Source of the DNA: Marinomonas sp. IMCC 4694
GTDB taxonomy: Bacteria; Pseudomonadota; Gammaproteobacteria; Pseudomonadales; Marinomonadaceae
DNA length: 64,000 bases
NCBI RefSeq assembly: GCF_008122525.1
Contig: NZ_VSRV01000001.1
Span: forward strand, 2,356,001-2,420,000
Reading direction: 5' to 3'
Part shown: positions 8,642 to 17,563 of the stretch, in pieces
Numbering within the stretch: position 1 is the first letter of the stretch
Layout: the number at the start of each line of letters is the position of its first letter
Program-made: the position numbers and the translations under genes
Notes under the pieces: model-generated
Databases searched by the model: none
Seen by the model: the letters and a program-made list of their open reading frames with translations, nothing else
Told to the model about the DNA's origin: nothing

Positions 8642-9922
8642 TTAAGCAACCATCACCTTATCTAAGGCTTGGCTTATATCCGCAATAATATCTTCAATAT
8701 TTTCAATGCCTACCGAAATACGCACCAAATCTCGACTCACACCCGCTTTGGCTAGCTCTTCATCGTTTAACTGTCGATGCGTGGTAGACGCCGGATGACA
8801 AGCCAATGACTTAGCGTCGCCGATGTTTACGAGTCGAAGCACCATTTGCAACGCGTCGATAAACTGTGTACCTGCTTCGATTCCGCCCGCAATACCAAAG
8901 CTCAATACACCCGACGCCTTGCCACTGGTAATGCGTTTGCTCATTGCGTGGTAGGTATTATCGGGTAAAGCGGCGTAATTCACCCAGCGGATTTTTTCAT
9001 GGTTTTGCAGATATAGCGCTAATGTCTCTGCATTTAAACAATGTCGCTCCATTCGTAAGCCAAGTGTTTCCAAACCCTGCATAATCAAAAATGCACTGTG
9101 GGGCGACAGCGCAGCGCCTGTGTTACGCAGTGGTACCACACGACAGCGACCTATGTACGCCGCGGCGCCCAGAGCGTCTGTGTAAACCACATCATGATAG
9201 GAAGGGTCCGGCTCGTTTAACATAGGAAAGCGTGCTTTATTGGCCACCCAATCAAACGCCCCAGAGTCAACAATCGCACCGCCGACGGTGGTACCATGTC
9301 CGCCGATGTATTTCGTCAACGAATGCACCACAATGTGTGCACCCAATTCAAACGGGCGACACAAAAACGGTGTCGCCACTGTATTGTCGACAATCAGTGG
9401 GATGCCATATTTATTTGCAATCGCGGCTAAAGCCTCAATATCAACAATGTTTCCGGCAGGGTTACCAATAGATTCACAAAATATCGCGCGCGTGTTGTCA
9501 TCAATGGCAGCCTCAAAACCTGCAAAATCGTCTGCCGATACCATGCGGGTTTCAATGCCCTTGCGCGGAAAACTATGAGCAAATAAATTATAAGTGCCAC
9601 CATAAAGCTGACTGGTGCTGACAATATTAGAACCCACATCGCAAATGCACTCAATCGCATAGGTAATTGCCGACATACCCGACGCCACGGCTAACGCCGC
9701 AATGCCTCCCTCCATGGCAGCAATACGTTGCTCCAATACATCCGTAGTGGGGTTCATAATGCGCGTATAAATGTTACCTTTTACTTTAAGATCAAACAGA
9801 TCCGCGCCGTGCTGAGTGTTGTCAAAAGTGTAAGACGTCGTTTGGTAAATAGGAACCGCCGCCGATTTTGTGGTGGCTTCAGCGGTGTAACCGTGGTGGA
9901 GCGCAAGAGACTCTAACTTCAT
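8642..9922 (-). CDS. metY: O-acetylhomoserine sulfhydrylase (aminocarboxypropyltransferase)
   Basis: Cys/Met-metabolism PLP enzyme that makes homocysteine from O-acetylhomoserine and sulfide in methionine synthesis. 426 residues, the length typical of MetY, longer than MetB/MetC/MetZ (about 390). The PLP lysine is K204 in HSLTKYIGGHG. YTRIMNPTTDVLEQRIAAMEGG near residue 52-73 and the C-terminal HPASTTHRQL and VRISVGIENIEDI blocks are intact. Transcribed alone; its terminator is at 8562-8589. The upstream 104 bp is AT-rich, with no clear methionine-regulon operator or SAM riboswitch. MetZ is the alternative, less likely from length. Confidence 0.9.
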   Translation of the reverse strand: MKLESLALHHGYTAEATTKSAAVPIYQTTSYTFDNTQHGADLFDLKVKGNIYTRIMNPTTDVLEQRIAAMEGGIAALAVASGMSAITYAIECICDVGSNIVSTSQLYGGTYNLFAHSFPRKGIETRMVSADDFAGFEAAIDDNTRAIFCESIGNPAGNIVDIEALAAIANKYGIPLIVDNTVATPFLCRPFELGAHIVVHSLTKYIGGHGTTVGGAIVDSGAFDWVANKARFPMLNEPDPSYHDVVYTDALGAAAYIGRCRVVPLRNTGAALSPHSAFLIMQGLETLGLRMERHCLNAETLALYLQNHEKIRWVNYAALPDNTYHAMSKRITSGKASGVLSFGIAGGIEAGTQFIDALQMVLRLVNIGDAKSLACHPASTTHRQLNDEELAKAGVSRDLVRISVGIENIEDIIADISQALDKVMVA

Positions 9923-10026
9923 AATGAACAGACCTATTGTTGTTTTTGTAAATGATTAGAGCACTCATAATACAAGCATTCGAGATCACAAAAAAACAAG
10001 TTTTGTTCATTATAAAACAATCCAAT

Positions 10027-10440
10027 TTAATCCCAGTTACTGCGACGCAAACTTTTAATTTGGCCTTTCTGCTTTTTTTGGTCCACGCGTTTTTTCTGTG
10101 AAGAGCGGGTTGGTTTCGTCGCACGGCGAGCTTTTTGCACCTGTCTTGCCTCAAGAATGATGGCTTTTAAGCGTGCCAAAGCGTCTTCTCGATTCATCTC
10201 TTGCGTGCGATGCTGTTGCGCTTTAAGCACAATATCGCCCTCTTTGGTGAGCCTTGAATCATTCAGCGCCAATAAACGCTCTTTGTAAAAATCGGGTAAA
10301 GACGACGCCGTCACATTAAAACGAAGATGAATCGCAGAAGAAACTTTATTGACGTTTTGACCGCCCGCGCCTTGCGCTCGAATCGCGGTCAGTTCTATCT
10401 CGTGGTCTGGAATCGCCACGGCGAGGGTAATTTGCAGCAT
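10027..10440 (-). CDS. arfB: Alternative ribosome-rescue factor ArfB (YaeJ)
   Basis: Peptidyl-tRNA hydrolase that frees stalled ribosomes lacking a stop codon. 137 residues. The release-factor catalytic GGQ motif is at residues 26-28 in RAQGAGGQNVNK, as in RF1/RF2 domain 3, and the tail from about 105 on is strongly basic (Lys/Arg/Gln), the part that enters the empty mRNA channel in ArfB. The lack of other release-factor domains excludes PrfA, PrfB and PrfH. Confidence 0.95.
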   Translation of the reverse strand: MLQITLAVAIPDHEIELTAIRAQGAGGQNVNKVSSAIHLRFNVTASSLPDFYKERLLALNDSRLTKEGDIVLKAQQHRTQEMNREDALARLKAIILEARQVQKARRATKPTRSSQKKRVDQKKQKGQIKSLRRSNWD

Positions 10441-10611
10441 GATGTCGGTGTTGTCATTCGCTATAAAGAGTGAGAACCGGATTGTAACAGGCTTATTAGC
10501 GGATTGCTTTTTGGTGGCTTGCCTTACCGCATCGTTTCTGGGTAGATTATCGGTTACAATCGCATTTTTTATCGTCCACGCATGACATAACTAGACTATT
10601 AGGAGCTTTCT

Positions 10612-11373
10612 GTGACCCAATTCCGTCCTTGTATCGACCTTCACCAAGGCAAAGTAAAACAAATTGTAGGAGGAAGTCTTAACGACAAAGGTGCCACAGA
10701 AAACTTTATCAGCGATCACAGTGCAGAATATTACGCCCGCATGTACCAAGAGCACCAGCTAGCGGGTGGTCATGTTATTGCGCTTGGCAAAGGCAACCAA
10801 GAAGAAGCTCTAAGCGCACTGCGCGCCTACCCAAATGGATTACAATTTGGCGGCGGTGTTAATAACCGCAATGCTTCGAGCTATCTATCAGCCGGCGCAT
10901 CACATGTTATCGTAACCTCGTATCTGTTTGAAAACGGTGAATTTTCTTGGGATAGACTAGACAAAATCAAACGCGAAACTGGCACCGATCGACTTGTACT
11001 TGACCTAAGCTGTCGCCGTACCCAAAACGGCTGGTACATTGCAACCGATCGCTGGCAAACCATTACCTCCACTCAAGTAAGCCACGAAAATCTCATTGAA
11101 TTAGCCAACCATTGCGACGAATTTTTAATACACGCGGCCGATGTAGAGGGCTTACAAGCGGGTATCGATGAAGACCTGGTTCACTTGCTTGGTCAAGGTT
11201 GCCCCGTTGCCGTTACCTATGCTGGAGGCGCACGATCTCTAAACGATCTTAAACGTGTTAACGAATTATCCAATGGCAAAGTGGATTTAACCATTGGCAG
11301 TGCTTTAGACATTTTTGGCGGCCACGGCGTCACCTTAGACGAATGCATTTTGTGGAATCAAGCACAGCGGTAA
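10612..11373 (+). CDS. Eukaryotic-type HisA (ProFAR isomerase)
   Basis: TIM-barrel phosphoribosylformimino-5-aminoimidazole carboxamide ribotide isomerase of histidine synthesis, but of the type found in fungi and plants. Diagnostic blocks are FRPCIDLHQGKVKQIVGG (residues 4-21, general-base Asp D9), LVLDLSCRR (D131, second catalytic Asp), WYIATDRWQ and VTYAGGARS. Bacterial HisA lacks the KQIVGG and DRWQ blocks. 253 residues; the GTG start at 10612 follows an AGGAG site by 7 bases. It is a single-gene unit ended by a good terminator, not part of a his operon. Function as HisA is known for the eukaryotic family; activity of this copy is inferred. Confidence 0.85.
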   Translation: MTQFRPCIDLHQGKVKQIVGGSLNDKGATENFISDHSAEYYARMYQEHQLAGGHVIALGKGNQEEALSALRAYPNGLQFGGGVNNRNASSYLSAGASHVIVTSYLFENGEFSWDRLDKIKRETGTDRLVLDLSCRRTQNGWYIATDRWQTITSTQVSHENLIELANHCDEFLIHAADVEGLQAGIDEDLVHLLGQGCPVAVTYAGGARSLNDLKRVNELSNGKVDLTIGSALDIFGGHGVTLDECILWNQAQR

Positions 11374-11378
11374 TTTCA

Positions 11379-11415
11379 AAACAGAAGCAATGACTCGCCT
11401 TGCTTCTGTTTTTTT
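11379..11415 (+). terminator. Terminator of the hisA-like gene
   Basis: Perfect 11-bp stem (11379-11389 with 11401-11411), an 11-base loop and a run of T to 11415, five bases after the stop codon. Confidence 0.9.
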
Positions 11416-11732
11416 GTGTATATTCGTATTTTTTGTATGCTCAGTCCGTTTTGGGTTGATCAAATCCCCGTCATTATTGCTTTATTCCATACTTTCTTCA
11501 TTCTCCAACACGCTAACCTAAATACCTTGTTTAGAAGCACAATATTTCTATTTGTCACCTTCTCACACTGTGATAATCTCGCAGATTAATAGTGTGTAAA
11601 GGACTATTTACAGTTTGGTGTTGTTGGGTATTTTTTGGTTAGCGCATAAATTATATTTATGTTTGCTTGTACTAATTGTTGAAGCACCTTGCTTCTTATT
11701 TACGATGGCGTATTTCGCTTGGGGTAGTAATA
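11416..11732. other. Intergenic leader before the RsgA-like gene
   Basis: About 317 bp, T-rich. A possible extended -10 (TGTGATAAT, 11569-11577) is the only promoter-like element I can point to. The frame from a TTG at 11676 would lengthen the next protein by 19 residues, but that stretch has no family similarity I can see and no ribosome site. Nothing else is evident. Confidence 0.4.
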
Positions 11733-12707
11733 ATGGATTCCACGTTCACTTTATTGGATTTGGGCTGGCAGGCTTATTTTCAACAACAGTTATCATTGGA
11801 TGATTTAGAGTCTAATCGTATTGCACGTATCTGTTCACAACAAGAAAATCGCTTTGAGCTAGTGGGTGAATTTGGCTTTTTTACATTAGAAAATCACCCA
11901 GATTTGCCCCGCATGGTCGTTGGCGACTGGGTGATTACAGACAACGATCACGGTTTCTTACGTCTTTTGGAGTCACGTTCGAACTTTGAAAATATCGCGT
12001 CCAATATCGACACCGTATTTCTCATGTGCGCCTTAAATGAAGATTTTAATATTAACGTCATTAAACGCTACCTAGCACTAACGCACGAAGCGCAAGCGGA
12101 TGCAGTAGTGGTTTTAACTAAGGCTGACACCTGCGAAGAGGCAGCAGAAAAGCGCGCTCAAGTCGAAAAGCTTGACCCCTTGTTGATCGTCGAAACGGTC
12201 AATGCGCTAGACGCGAAGAGCCTACGTTGTTTATCGCCTTTGCTGAAAAAAGGCAAAACGATTGCCCTTCTCGGCGCGGTTGGCTCCGGCAAATCCGCTT
12301 TGATCAATACCCTAATGACACCCACGGAAGACGGCAAAGCGCAAACCATGATTGGCGAGTCTGGTGTACTAAAGATACTGCCATCAGGCGCCATTTTGCT
12401 CGACACCCCCTTCATGCGTGAATTGCAATTGACGGAATTTGATGGCAGCGCCATTGCCGATTTTGCGGACCTTATCGCACTAGCAAAACAATGTCGATTC
12501 AGTGACTGCCGACACGACGGAGAACCAGGCTGCGCCATTAAAAACGCCGTCATGAACGATCGCCTCGATGCTCAACGCGCCGCAAACTTTCTTTTATTGC
12601 ACAACGAAGACGACAGCGATCAAGTCACCCGATCTAAACCCCAAGAAAAATTCTATCGCAGCGCACAATCGGACGTTCGAGCCAGAAAACACAGCTCTGC
12701 AGAATAA
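11733..12707 (+). CDS. RsgA (YjeQ)-like circularly permuted GTPase
   Basis: GTPase of the ribosome small-subunit maturation family. 324 residues: N-terminal OB-like part, then the permuted motif order G4 (TKAD, 129-132), G1 (GAVGSGKS, 181-188), G3 (DTPF, 224-227), and a zinc knuckle C254, C259, H261, C267. True RsgA has G-x-SGVGKSS and DTPG; here G1 reads AVGSGKS and the G3 glycine is Phe. This suggests a paralogue rather than the main housekeeping RsgA. I chose the ATG at 11733 because a GGGGT sits 7 bases upstream and the RsgA-like sequence starts there. Single gene followed by a terminator. Confidence 0.85.
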   Translation: MDSTFTLLDLGWQAYFQQQLSLDDLESNRIARICSQQENRFELVGEFGFFTLENHPDLPRMVVGDWVITDNDHGFLRLLESRSNFENIASNIDTVFLMCALNEDFNINVIKRYLALTHEAQADAVVVLTKADTCEEAAEKRAQVEKLDPLLIVETVNALDAKSLRCLSPLLKKGKTIALLGAVGSGKSALINTLMTPTEDGKAQTMIGESGVLKILPSGAILLDTPFMRELQLTEFDGSAIADFADLIALAKQCRFSDCRHDGEPGCAIKNAVMNDRLDAQRAANFLLLHNEDDSDQVTRSKPQEKFYRSAQSDVRARKHSSAE

Positions 12708-12748
12708 AAGTCACCTTTACGAGTGATTGGTCATCAAGCGAACAACAC

Positions 12749-12780
12749 AGCGACTTAGCCACACGTGAGTCGCTTTTTTT
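12749..12780 (+). terminator. Terminator of the RsgA-like gene
   Basis: AGCGACT/AGTCGCT stem (12749-12755 with 12768-12774), 12-base loop, then seven T residues. It ends about 73 bp after the stop at 12707. Confidence 0.8.
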
Positions 12781-12917
12781 ATGGCCCATTTAAGCAAAAA
12801 CTAAGAAGCCAAAGACCTAACCTTTACAGCACGTCGCTGAGTGGTTATAACCTTCTTCATGTCGTGTTTTTACAAAATACGTTTTTCACTTCTAAGAGGC
12901 AGTTTCTCTGATCCATC

Positions 12918-13448
12918 ATGTCCACTATTTTGCTAACCTACTCCACTACTGACGGTCACACGCTAAAAATCAGCCAAAAAATGCAGCACATCATTGAGCA
13001 ACAAGGTCACCTTGTCACCTTGCTGCCTATAGAAAAGGTCAGCACCGACACACTGGCCAAACACGACAAAACCGTCATTGGTGCTAGCATTCGTTATGGC
13101 AAACACCAAAGGCAGGTCGTGAGCTTTATTCAACAACATAAAGCGCAACTGGACGGTAAACCGAGCGCGTTTTACACGGTAAATTTAGTGGCCAGAAAGC
13201 CTGAAAAATGCCAACCCGATACCAACCCTTATATTGTTAAACTCATGGCACAATTGGCGTGGCAGCCAAGTTTGCAAGGTGTGTTTGCAGGTCGGTTGAA
13301 TTACAAAAAATATGGCTTTTTAGACCGCAACATGATCCGCTTTATTATGTGGATGACAAAAGGCCCGACCGACCCCGCCACGGATCAAGAGTTTACCGAT
13401 TGGGACAGTGTCGAGCGATTTGCTCAAGCGGTAAGCGACATGACATAA
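12918..13448 (+). CDS. hemG: Menaquinone-dependent protoporphyrinogen IX dehydrogenase
   Basis: Flavodoxin-like enzyme that oxidises protoporphyrinogen IX to protoporphyrin IX in haem synthesis, passing electrons to the quinone pool. 176 residues. The FMN phosphate loop is TYSTTDGHT (7-15). IGASIRYGKH and NLVARKPEK blocks, the latter in the long insert that distinguishes HemG from flavodoxins, and GRLNYKKYGFLDRNMIRFIMWMTKG near the C-terminus are all HemG hallmarks. Converges with the LysR gene, 33 bp away. Co-location with the bd oxidase (about 4.6 kb away) may be chance. Confidence 0.93.
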   Translation: MSTILLTYSTTDGHTLKISQKMQHIIEQQGHLVTLLPIEKVSTDTLAKHDKTVIGASIRYGKHQRQVVSFIQQHKAQLDGKPSAFYTVNLVARKPEKCQPDTNPYIVKLMAQLAWQPSLQGVFAGRLNYKKYGFLDRNMIRFIMWMTKGPTDPATDQEFTDWDSVERFAQAVSDMT

Positions 13449-13481
13449 ATGACGACACGGGTACGCGTTTAAAGCCAAACA

Positions 13482-14405
13482 TCACAAAGCCAACTCGAAA
13501 GTGGGCACAGACGTATCCAGCGAGCGCATGAAAACCTCAATTAATTGATGCACTTTCGTGTAGTCTGGCCGCTCTATATTGGCACTCTTCGACCACAGAG
13601 CGATGTCTCGACGAGGTCCTAATGGGCCGCTAACCTGAATCATTTGATTCGTATCAATGTCGTGTGTCATCAGTGCTAAACGCGCCGGCAAACGCACCAC
13701 CACGTCCGACGTGCTCAACAAATGCAACACCGAACGTATGCTGCCAGTAAACGCCATACTGGCGGCTTTTAAGCCTACTAATTCACTCGGACGATCCAAA
13801 AAGCCCGCACTGGCTCCCGCCACAATCCAGTTTTGCTTTTCTAACACCTCAGCCGCGATAGGCTGACGTCCCCCAATCAAGGACGACTTTTTCCCCACGA
13901 ACACCCCCGAGCGGTCGCGAAACAGCAGCGTACGGCTCAGCTCACCTTGTTTCACTGACAAATGCGCCGGTGCCAGCACAAAATCCAACTCGCCCTTTTG
14001 CAGTAAGGTAATTTGCGCCGCTGCAGACCCTGTCCGAAAATGAAACACATAGCGTTTTTCGCGCATAAAATACGCCGTCATCTGCGCCACCGTCGCAAAC
14101 TCCCATAGGGGATCAATACCAATCACAAACTCGTGATGATAGCCACTGTGGTATTGGCGAATCACCTCTTCACTCTGCTCAGCCTCTGCCAAAATACGCT
14201 CACCAATTTGCGCCAGTCTGGCGCCAATTTCTGTTGGTTCCACCCCATAACGGGTGCGAATCAACACCGGTGCGCCCACCTTCATTTCGAGTAACTTAAT
14301 ACTGCGCGTTAACGTTGGCTGAGTAATGTACAACTGCTCACAAGCGCGACTTAAAGACCCCTGCTTCACCACAATCGCCAATTGTTTTAATAAGTTAGGA
14401 TTCAT
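13482..14405 (-). CDS. LysR-family transcriptional regulator
   Basis: 307 residues: winged HTH (about 1-60, with the recognition region LYITQPTLTRSIKLLEMKVG), linker helix, then the periplasmic-binding-protein-like effector domain. It is divergent from mobA with 121 bp between the starts, the standard layout for a LysR activator of a neighbouring catabolic gene. I infer that it controls mobA and responds to 3-hydroxybenzoate or a related aromatic; the sequence does not prove the ligand. In Comamonas, mobA is controlled by a MarR protein, so this would be a different regulator for the same enzyme. Confidence 0.85.
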   Translation of the reverse strand: MNPNLLKQLAIVVKQGSLSRACEQLYITQPTLTRSIKLLEMKVGAPVLIRTRYGVEPTEIGARLAQIGERILAEAEQSEEVIRQYHSGYHHEFVIGIDPLWEFATVAQMTAYFMREKRYVFHFRTGSAAAQITLLQKGELDFVLAPAHLSVKQGELSRTLLFRDRSGVFVGKKSSLIGGRQPIAAEVLEKQNWIVAGASAGFLDRPSELVGLKAASMAFTGSIRSVLHLLSTSDVVVRLPARLALMTHDIDTNQMIQVSGPLGPRRDIALWSKSANIERPDYTKVHQLIEVFMRSLDTSVPTFELAL

Positions 14406-14526
14406 CTATGCGTTTTCTATTAGTCTTAGTTTAAAAATCTATTTTTACTTATACCTAAAGCCCAGTAAAGTATTTTCACGGTATGTTTTATCTAACACAA
14501 AACGACAACAACAAAAGGAATCTACC
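14406..14526. promoter_or_regulatory. Divergent control region of the LysR gene and mobA
   Basis: 121 bp, strongly AT-rich, between divergent starts. A TACTT...AAGTA inverted pair with a 17-base centre lies at about 14448-14474 and is a candidate operator. The mobA ribosome site AAGGA is at about 14515-14519. No -35/-10 pair stands out. The role is inferred mainly from the divergent layout. Confidence 0.35.
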
Positions 14527-16437
14527 ATGCAATTTTACCAACACGGTTTTTACCCTGGTGACCCAAAAATTCACGACCCCGCCGATCGATTGATGGCGCC
14601 GCCCCTAAAGCACCCGTTACCAACAAAAGTCGATGTCATGATCGTCGGTTGCGGACCTGCGGGATTAAACCTTGCCGCGCAATTATCCAAATTTGACACC
14701 ATTTCTACCTGCATTGTGGAGCAAAAAGACGACCGTTTATTAGTCGGTCAAGCCGATGGCATCGCCTGTCGCACCATGGAAATGTTCGAAGCCTACGACT
14801 TTGCTGATCACATTAAACAAGAAGCCTACTGGGTAAACGAAACGGCCTTTTGGAAACCTGACGCGACGCAACCAAAACACATCGCCCGCAGCAGCAAAAT
14901 TCAAGACGTGGAAGACGATCTGTCTGAAATGCCCCACGTCATTATCAACCAAGCTCGTGTTCACGATGCATTTTTGGCGGTGATGCGCCATGGCGCCGCC
15001 AAAATTGAGCCCCACTACTCGCGCAAGTTACTCAATCTTGAGGTGGACCACGAAGCCGAAGACTACCCCGTTACCCTAACGTTTGAACGCCTAGACTCTC
15101 AGCACCTCGGCGTGATTGAAACCGTGCAAGCCAACTACGTAGTGGGTTGCGATGGCGCCCGCAGCACAGTACGCACATCCATTGGCCGTGAATTGCTCGG
15201 CGACTCCATCAACCAAGGTTGGGGTGTGATGGACGTGCTCGCGACTACCGACTTTCCAGACATTCGATTAAAATCCGCCATTCACTCCACCGACGAAGGC
15301 AACATGCTGATCATCCCCCGTGAAGGTGGGTACATGGTGCGTTTGTACATCGAATTAGACAAGCTCAAAAGCGGCGAGCGACTCAGCAAAAACACCATCA
15401 CCACCGACTACCTCATTGCAGCCGCCAACCGCATCATGCAGCCTTACACCATAAACGTGAAGGAGATCGCCTGGTGGAGCGTGTATGAAATCGGCCAGCG
15501 TTTAACCACGGCTTTCGACGACGCCGAAGCTGGCCGCTTACCACACGTGTTTTTAGCTGGCGACGCCTGCCATACCCACAGCCCAAAAGCCGGCCAAGGC
15601 CTCAACACATCGGTAAACGATACTTGGAACCTAGGATGGAAACTGGCCCACGTACTCACAGGCAAAGCCAGCCCAACCCTTTTATCCACGTATTCAGGAG
15701 AAAGACAAGCCGTCGCTCAGCAGCTGATTGATTTCGATCGTGCGTTTTCAAAAATGTTCAGCGCCAAACCTATGTCTGCCGAGCACCCAGATGGCGTCGA
15801 TCCAGCCGAATTTCAAAAGTACTTCCAACAATTTGGCCGCTTTACGGCGGGCACCGCCATACATTATCCGCCATCGGCCCTGGTGTCATCAGGTCATCAC
15901 CAACACCTTGCCACAGGCCAAACCGTTGGTATGCGCTTTCATTCCGCGTTCGTCACACGCCTTGCCGATGCCAAACCCGTGCAACTGGGCCACAGCATTA
16001 AAGCCGATGGACGCTGGCACCTGCTTGCGTTCGCTGGCAACACAGACTTTATGAGCGACGACTGCCCCGTTCGCGCCCTGTGTGATTTTTTACAAAACGA
16101 CACGAACTCACCCATCAAACGATTCACTAAAAAAAACCAAGATACAGACACCGTGATCAGCCTTCAGGCCGTTTTTCAAGCCTCACACCGGGACGCCGAC
16201 ATGCGTTCGGTGCATCCTTTGCTGCAGCCCAACAAAGGCAAATACGGCCTGAAAGACTACGAAAAAGTCTACAGCGCTTTGTCTTCACACGGTGATTTTT
16301 ATGAAAAACGTGGCATAGATACTCACAAAGGCGGTCTTATTATTGTTCGACCAGACCAATACGTTGCCGATATTTTGCCTCTGGATGATTACCAAGCCCT
16401 AAGCCACTTCTTCGAGCAAGTTCTGTTACCGTCATAA
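14527..16437 (+). CDS. mobA: 3-hydroxybenzoate 4-monooxygenase (MobA-like flavoprotein)
   Basis: Class A flavin hydroxylase, NADPH-dependent, converting 3-hydroxybenzoate to protocatechuate. 636 residues from the ATG at 14527, which has AAGGA 7 bases upstream; a longer frame from 14326 overlaps the LysR gene and is not used. Motifs: dinucleotide GCGPAG (41-46), VVGCDGARSTVR (DG motif), and VFLAGDACHTHSPKAGQG (FAD ribityl contact), then the thioredoxin-like C-terminal domain of the phenol hydroxylase group. It resembles Comamonas MobA along its whole length (EQKDDRLLVGQADGIACRTMEMFE, PHYSRKLLNLEVDHE). Ring-cleavage genes for protocatechuate are not in this window. Confidence 0.85.
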   Translation: MQFYQHGFYPGDPKIHDPADRLMAPPLKHPLPTKVDVMIVGCGPAGLNLAAQLSKFDTISTCIVEQKDDRLLVGQADGIACRTMEMFEAYDFADHIKQEAYWVNETAFWKPDATQPKHIARSSKIQDVEDDLSEMPHVIINQARVHDAFLAVMRHGAAKIEPHYSRKLLNLEVDHEAEDYPVTLTFERLDSQHLGVIETVQANYVVGCDGARSTVRTSIGRELLGDSINQGWGVMDVLATTDFPDIRLKSAIHSTDEGNMLIIPREGGYMVRLYIELDKLKSGERLSKNTITTDYLIAAANRIMQPYTINVKEIAWWSVYEIGQRLTTAFDDAEAGRLPHVFLAGDACHTHSPKAGQGLNTSVNDTWNLGWKLAHVLTGKASPTLLSTYSGERQAVAQQLIDFDRAFSKMFSAKPMSAEHPDGVDPAEFQKYFQQFGRFTAGTAIHYPPSALVSSGHHQHLATGQTVGMRFHSAFVTRLADAKPVQLGHSIKADGRWHLLAFAGNTDFMSDDCPVRALCDFLQNDTNSPIKRFTKKNQDTDTVISLQAVFQASHRDADMRSVHPLLQPNKGKYGLKDYEKVYSALSSHGDFYEKRGIDTHKGGLIIVRPDQYVADILPLDDYQALSHFFEQVLLPS

Positions 16438-16443
16438 AAAGCC

Positions 16444-16476
16444 GCACGGTTTAATGGTTTCACGCTTAAACCGTGC
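16444..16476 (+). terminator. Hairpin terminator after mobA
   Basis: Perfect 11-bp stem (16444-16454 with 16466-16476), 11-base loop, starting 7 bp after the mobA stop. The T tail is broken (TTATTTC), so efficiency is uncertain. Confidence 0.65.
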
Positions 16477-16557
16477 TTATTTCATCGAGCTGTTTTAAAA
16501 TGCGATGACTCTCATGTACCGAGCCCACTGTAACGGCTCTTTGTAAGGAATCCCTCC

Positions 16558-17496
16558 GTGAAAAAAGTATTTATCGATGGCGAAACAGGCACCACTGGAC
16601 TTCAAGTAAGAGAGCGCCTGATCCACCACCCGCACATCACTGTGATCAGCATTGACCCGGCAAAAAAACGCGACGTCGCAGAAAAGCGCCGTCTAATGAA
16701 AGAAGCCGATGTCACAGTACTTTGCTTGCCGGACGACGCCGCCAAAGACAGCATTCTTCTCGCAAAAGAAGAAAACTGCCGCGTGTTAGACGCCAGCTCT
16801 GTTCACCGTGTCGCTGAAGGCTGGGTGTACGGTTTGCCTGAATTAGACATCACCCAACGAGATAAAATAAAAGACGCACAATTTGTCTCTAACCCTGGCT
16901 GCTACCCAACTGGCGCGGTGTTGTTGCTTAAACCCCTAATAGAAGCCGGCTTATTGCCCGCCGATGGGGACTATTCTATTAACGCCATTTCAGGTTACAG
17001 CGGCGGCGGCAACGCCCTGATTGACCGCTACGAAAGCACAGAAAGCGCGCCACTTTTTGGCGCGTACGGTTTGTCGTTTAATCACAAACACCTAGCGGAA
17101 ATGAAAGTCTGGGGTGGCCTTAGCAAAACGCCCATTTTCGTACCAAGCGTCGGCCACTTTCGTCAAGGCATGCTGACCTTTTTACCGATTTACCTACGAG
17201 GCGATACCACCATGGCGCAATTGCACGCCAAGCTGGCAGACACTTACGCCAACGACACCTTCGTCACTGTGAACGATTTAAACTTGGTCGTAGACAAAGC
17301 CGCGCCCTTCTTAACACCACACGACCTAGAAAATACCAATCAAGTTGAGCTGTCTGTTCTGAGCGAACCTAATGGTCAATCGGGCGTTTTGGTGGCGAAA
17401 TTAGACAACCTAGGCAAGGGCGCTTCTGGTGCGGCGGTGCAAAACCTCAACATCATGTTGGGCTTTGCCGAAGACATCGCAGTGAATCTGCGCTAA
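16558..17496 (+). CDS. argC: N-acetyl-gamma-glutamyl-phosphate reductase, short type
   Basis: Third enzyme of arginine synthesis; reduces N-acetylglutamyl phosphate with NADPH. 312 residues matches the short type-2 AGPR rather than the 330-350 residue type 1. Nucleotide loop GETGTTG at 8-14, catalytic C115 in SNPGCYPTG, and SGYSGGGNALIDRYE and VPSVGHFRQGM blocks. GTG start with AAGGA 8 bases upstream. Not beside other arg genes; the next gene on the same strand is a transporter 67 bp away. Confidence 0.93.
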   Translation: MKKVFIDGETGTTGLQVRERLIHHPHITVISIDPAKKRDVAEKRRLMKEADVTVLCLPDDAAKDSILLAKEENCRVLDASSVHRVAEGWVYGLPELDITQRDKIKDAQFVSNPGCYPTGAVLLLKPLIEAGLLPADGDYSINAISGYSGGGNALIDRYESTESAPLFGAYGLSFNHKHLAEMKVWGGLSKTPIFVPSVGHFRQGMLTFLPIYLRGDTTMAQLHAKLADTYANDTFVTVNDLNLVVDKAAPFLTPHDLENTNQVELSVLSEPNGQSGVLVAKLDNLGKGASGAAVQNLNIMLGFAEDIAVNLR

Positions 17497-17563
17497 CACG
17501 CGCCGATACAAAGTGATTTAAAAAACGATTAAAACAATCAGCTAAAACACGACCATACCCAAC

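Noticed and set aside
9923..10026. SAM riboswitch or MetJ operator before metY
   Set aside because: The AT-rich leader shows no conserved riboswitch core and no tandem AGACGTCT-like boxes.
14326..14526. Longer N-terminus for mobA
   Set aside because: It would overlap the divergent LysR gene and the extra residues have no counterpart in MobA proteins; the ATG at 14527 has a clear ribosome site.
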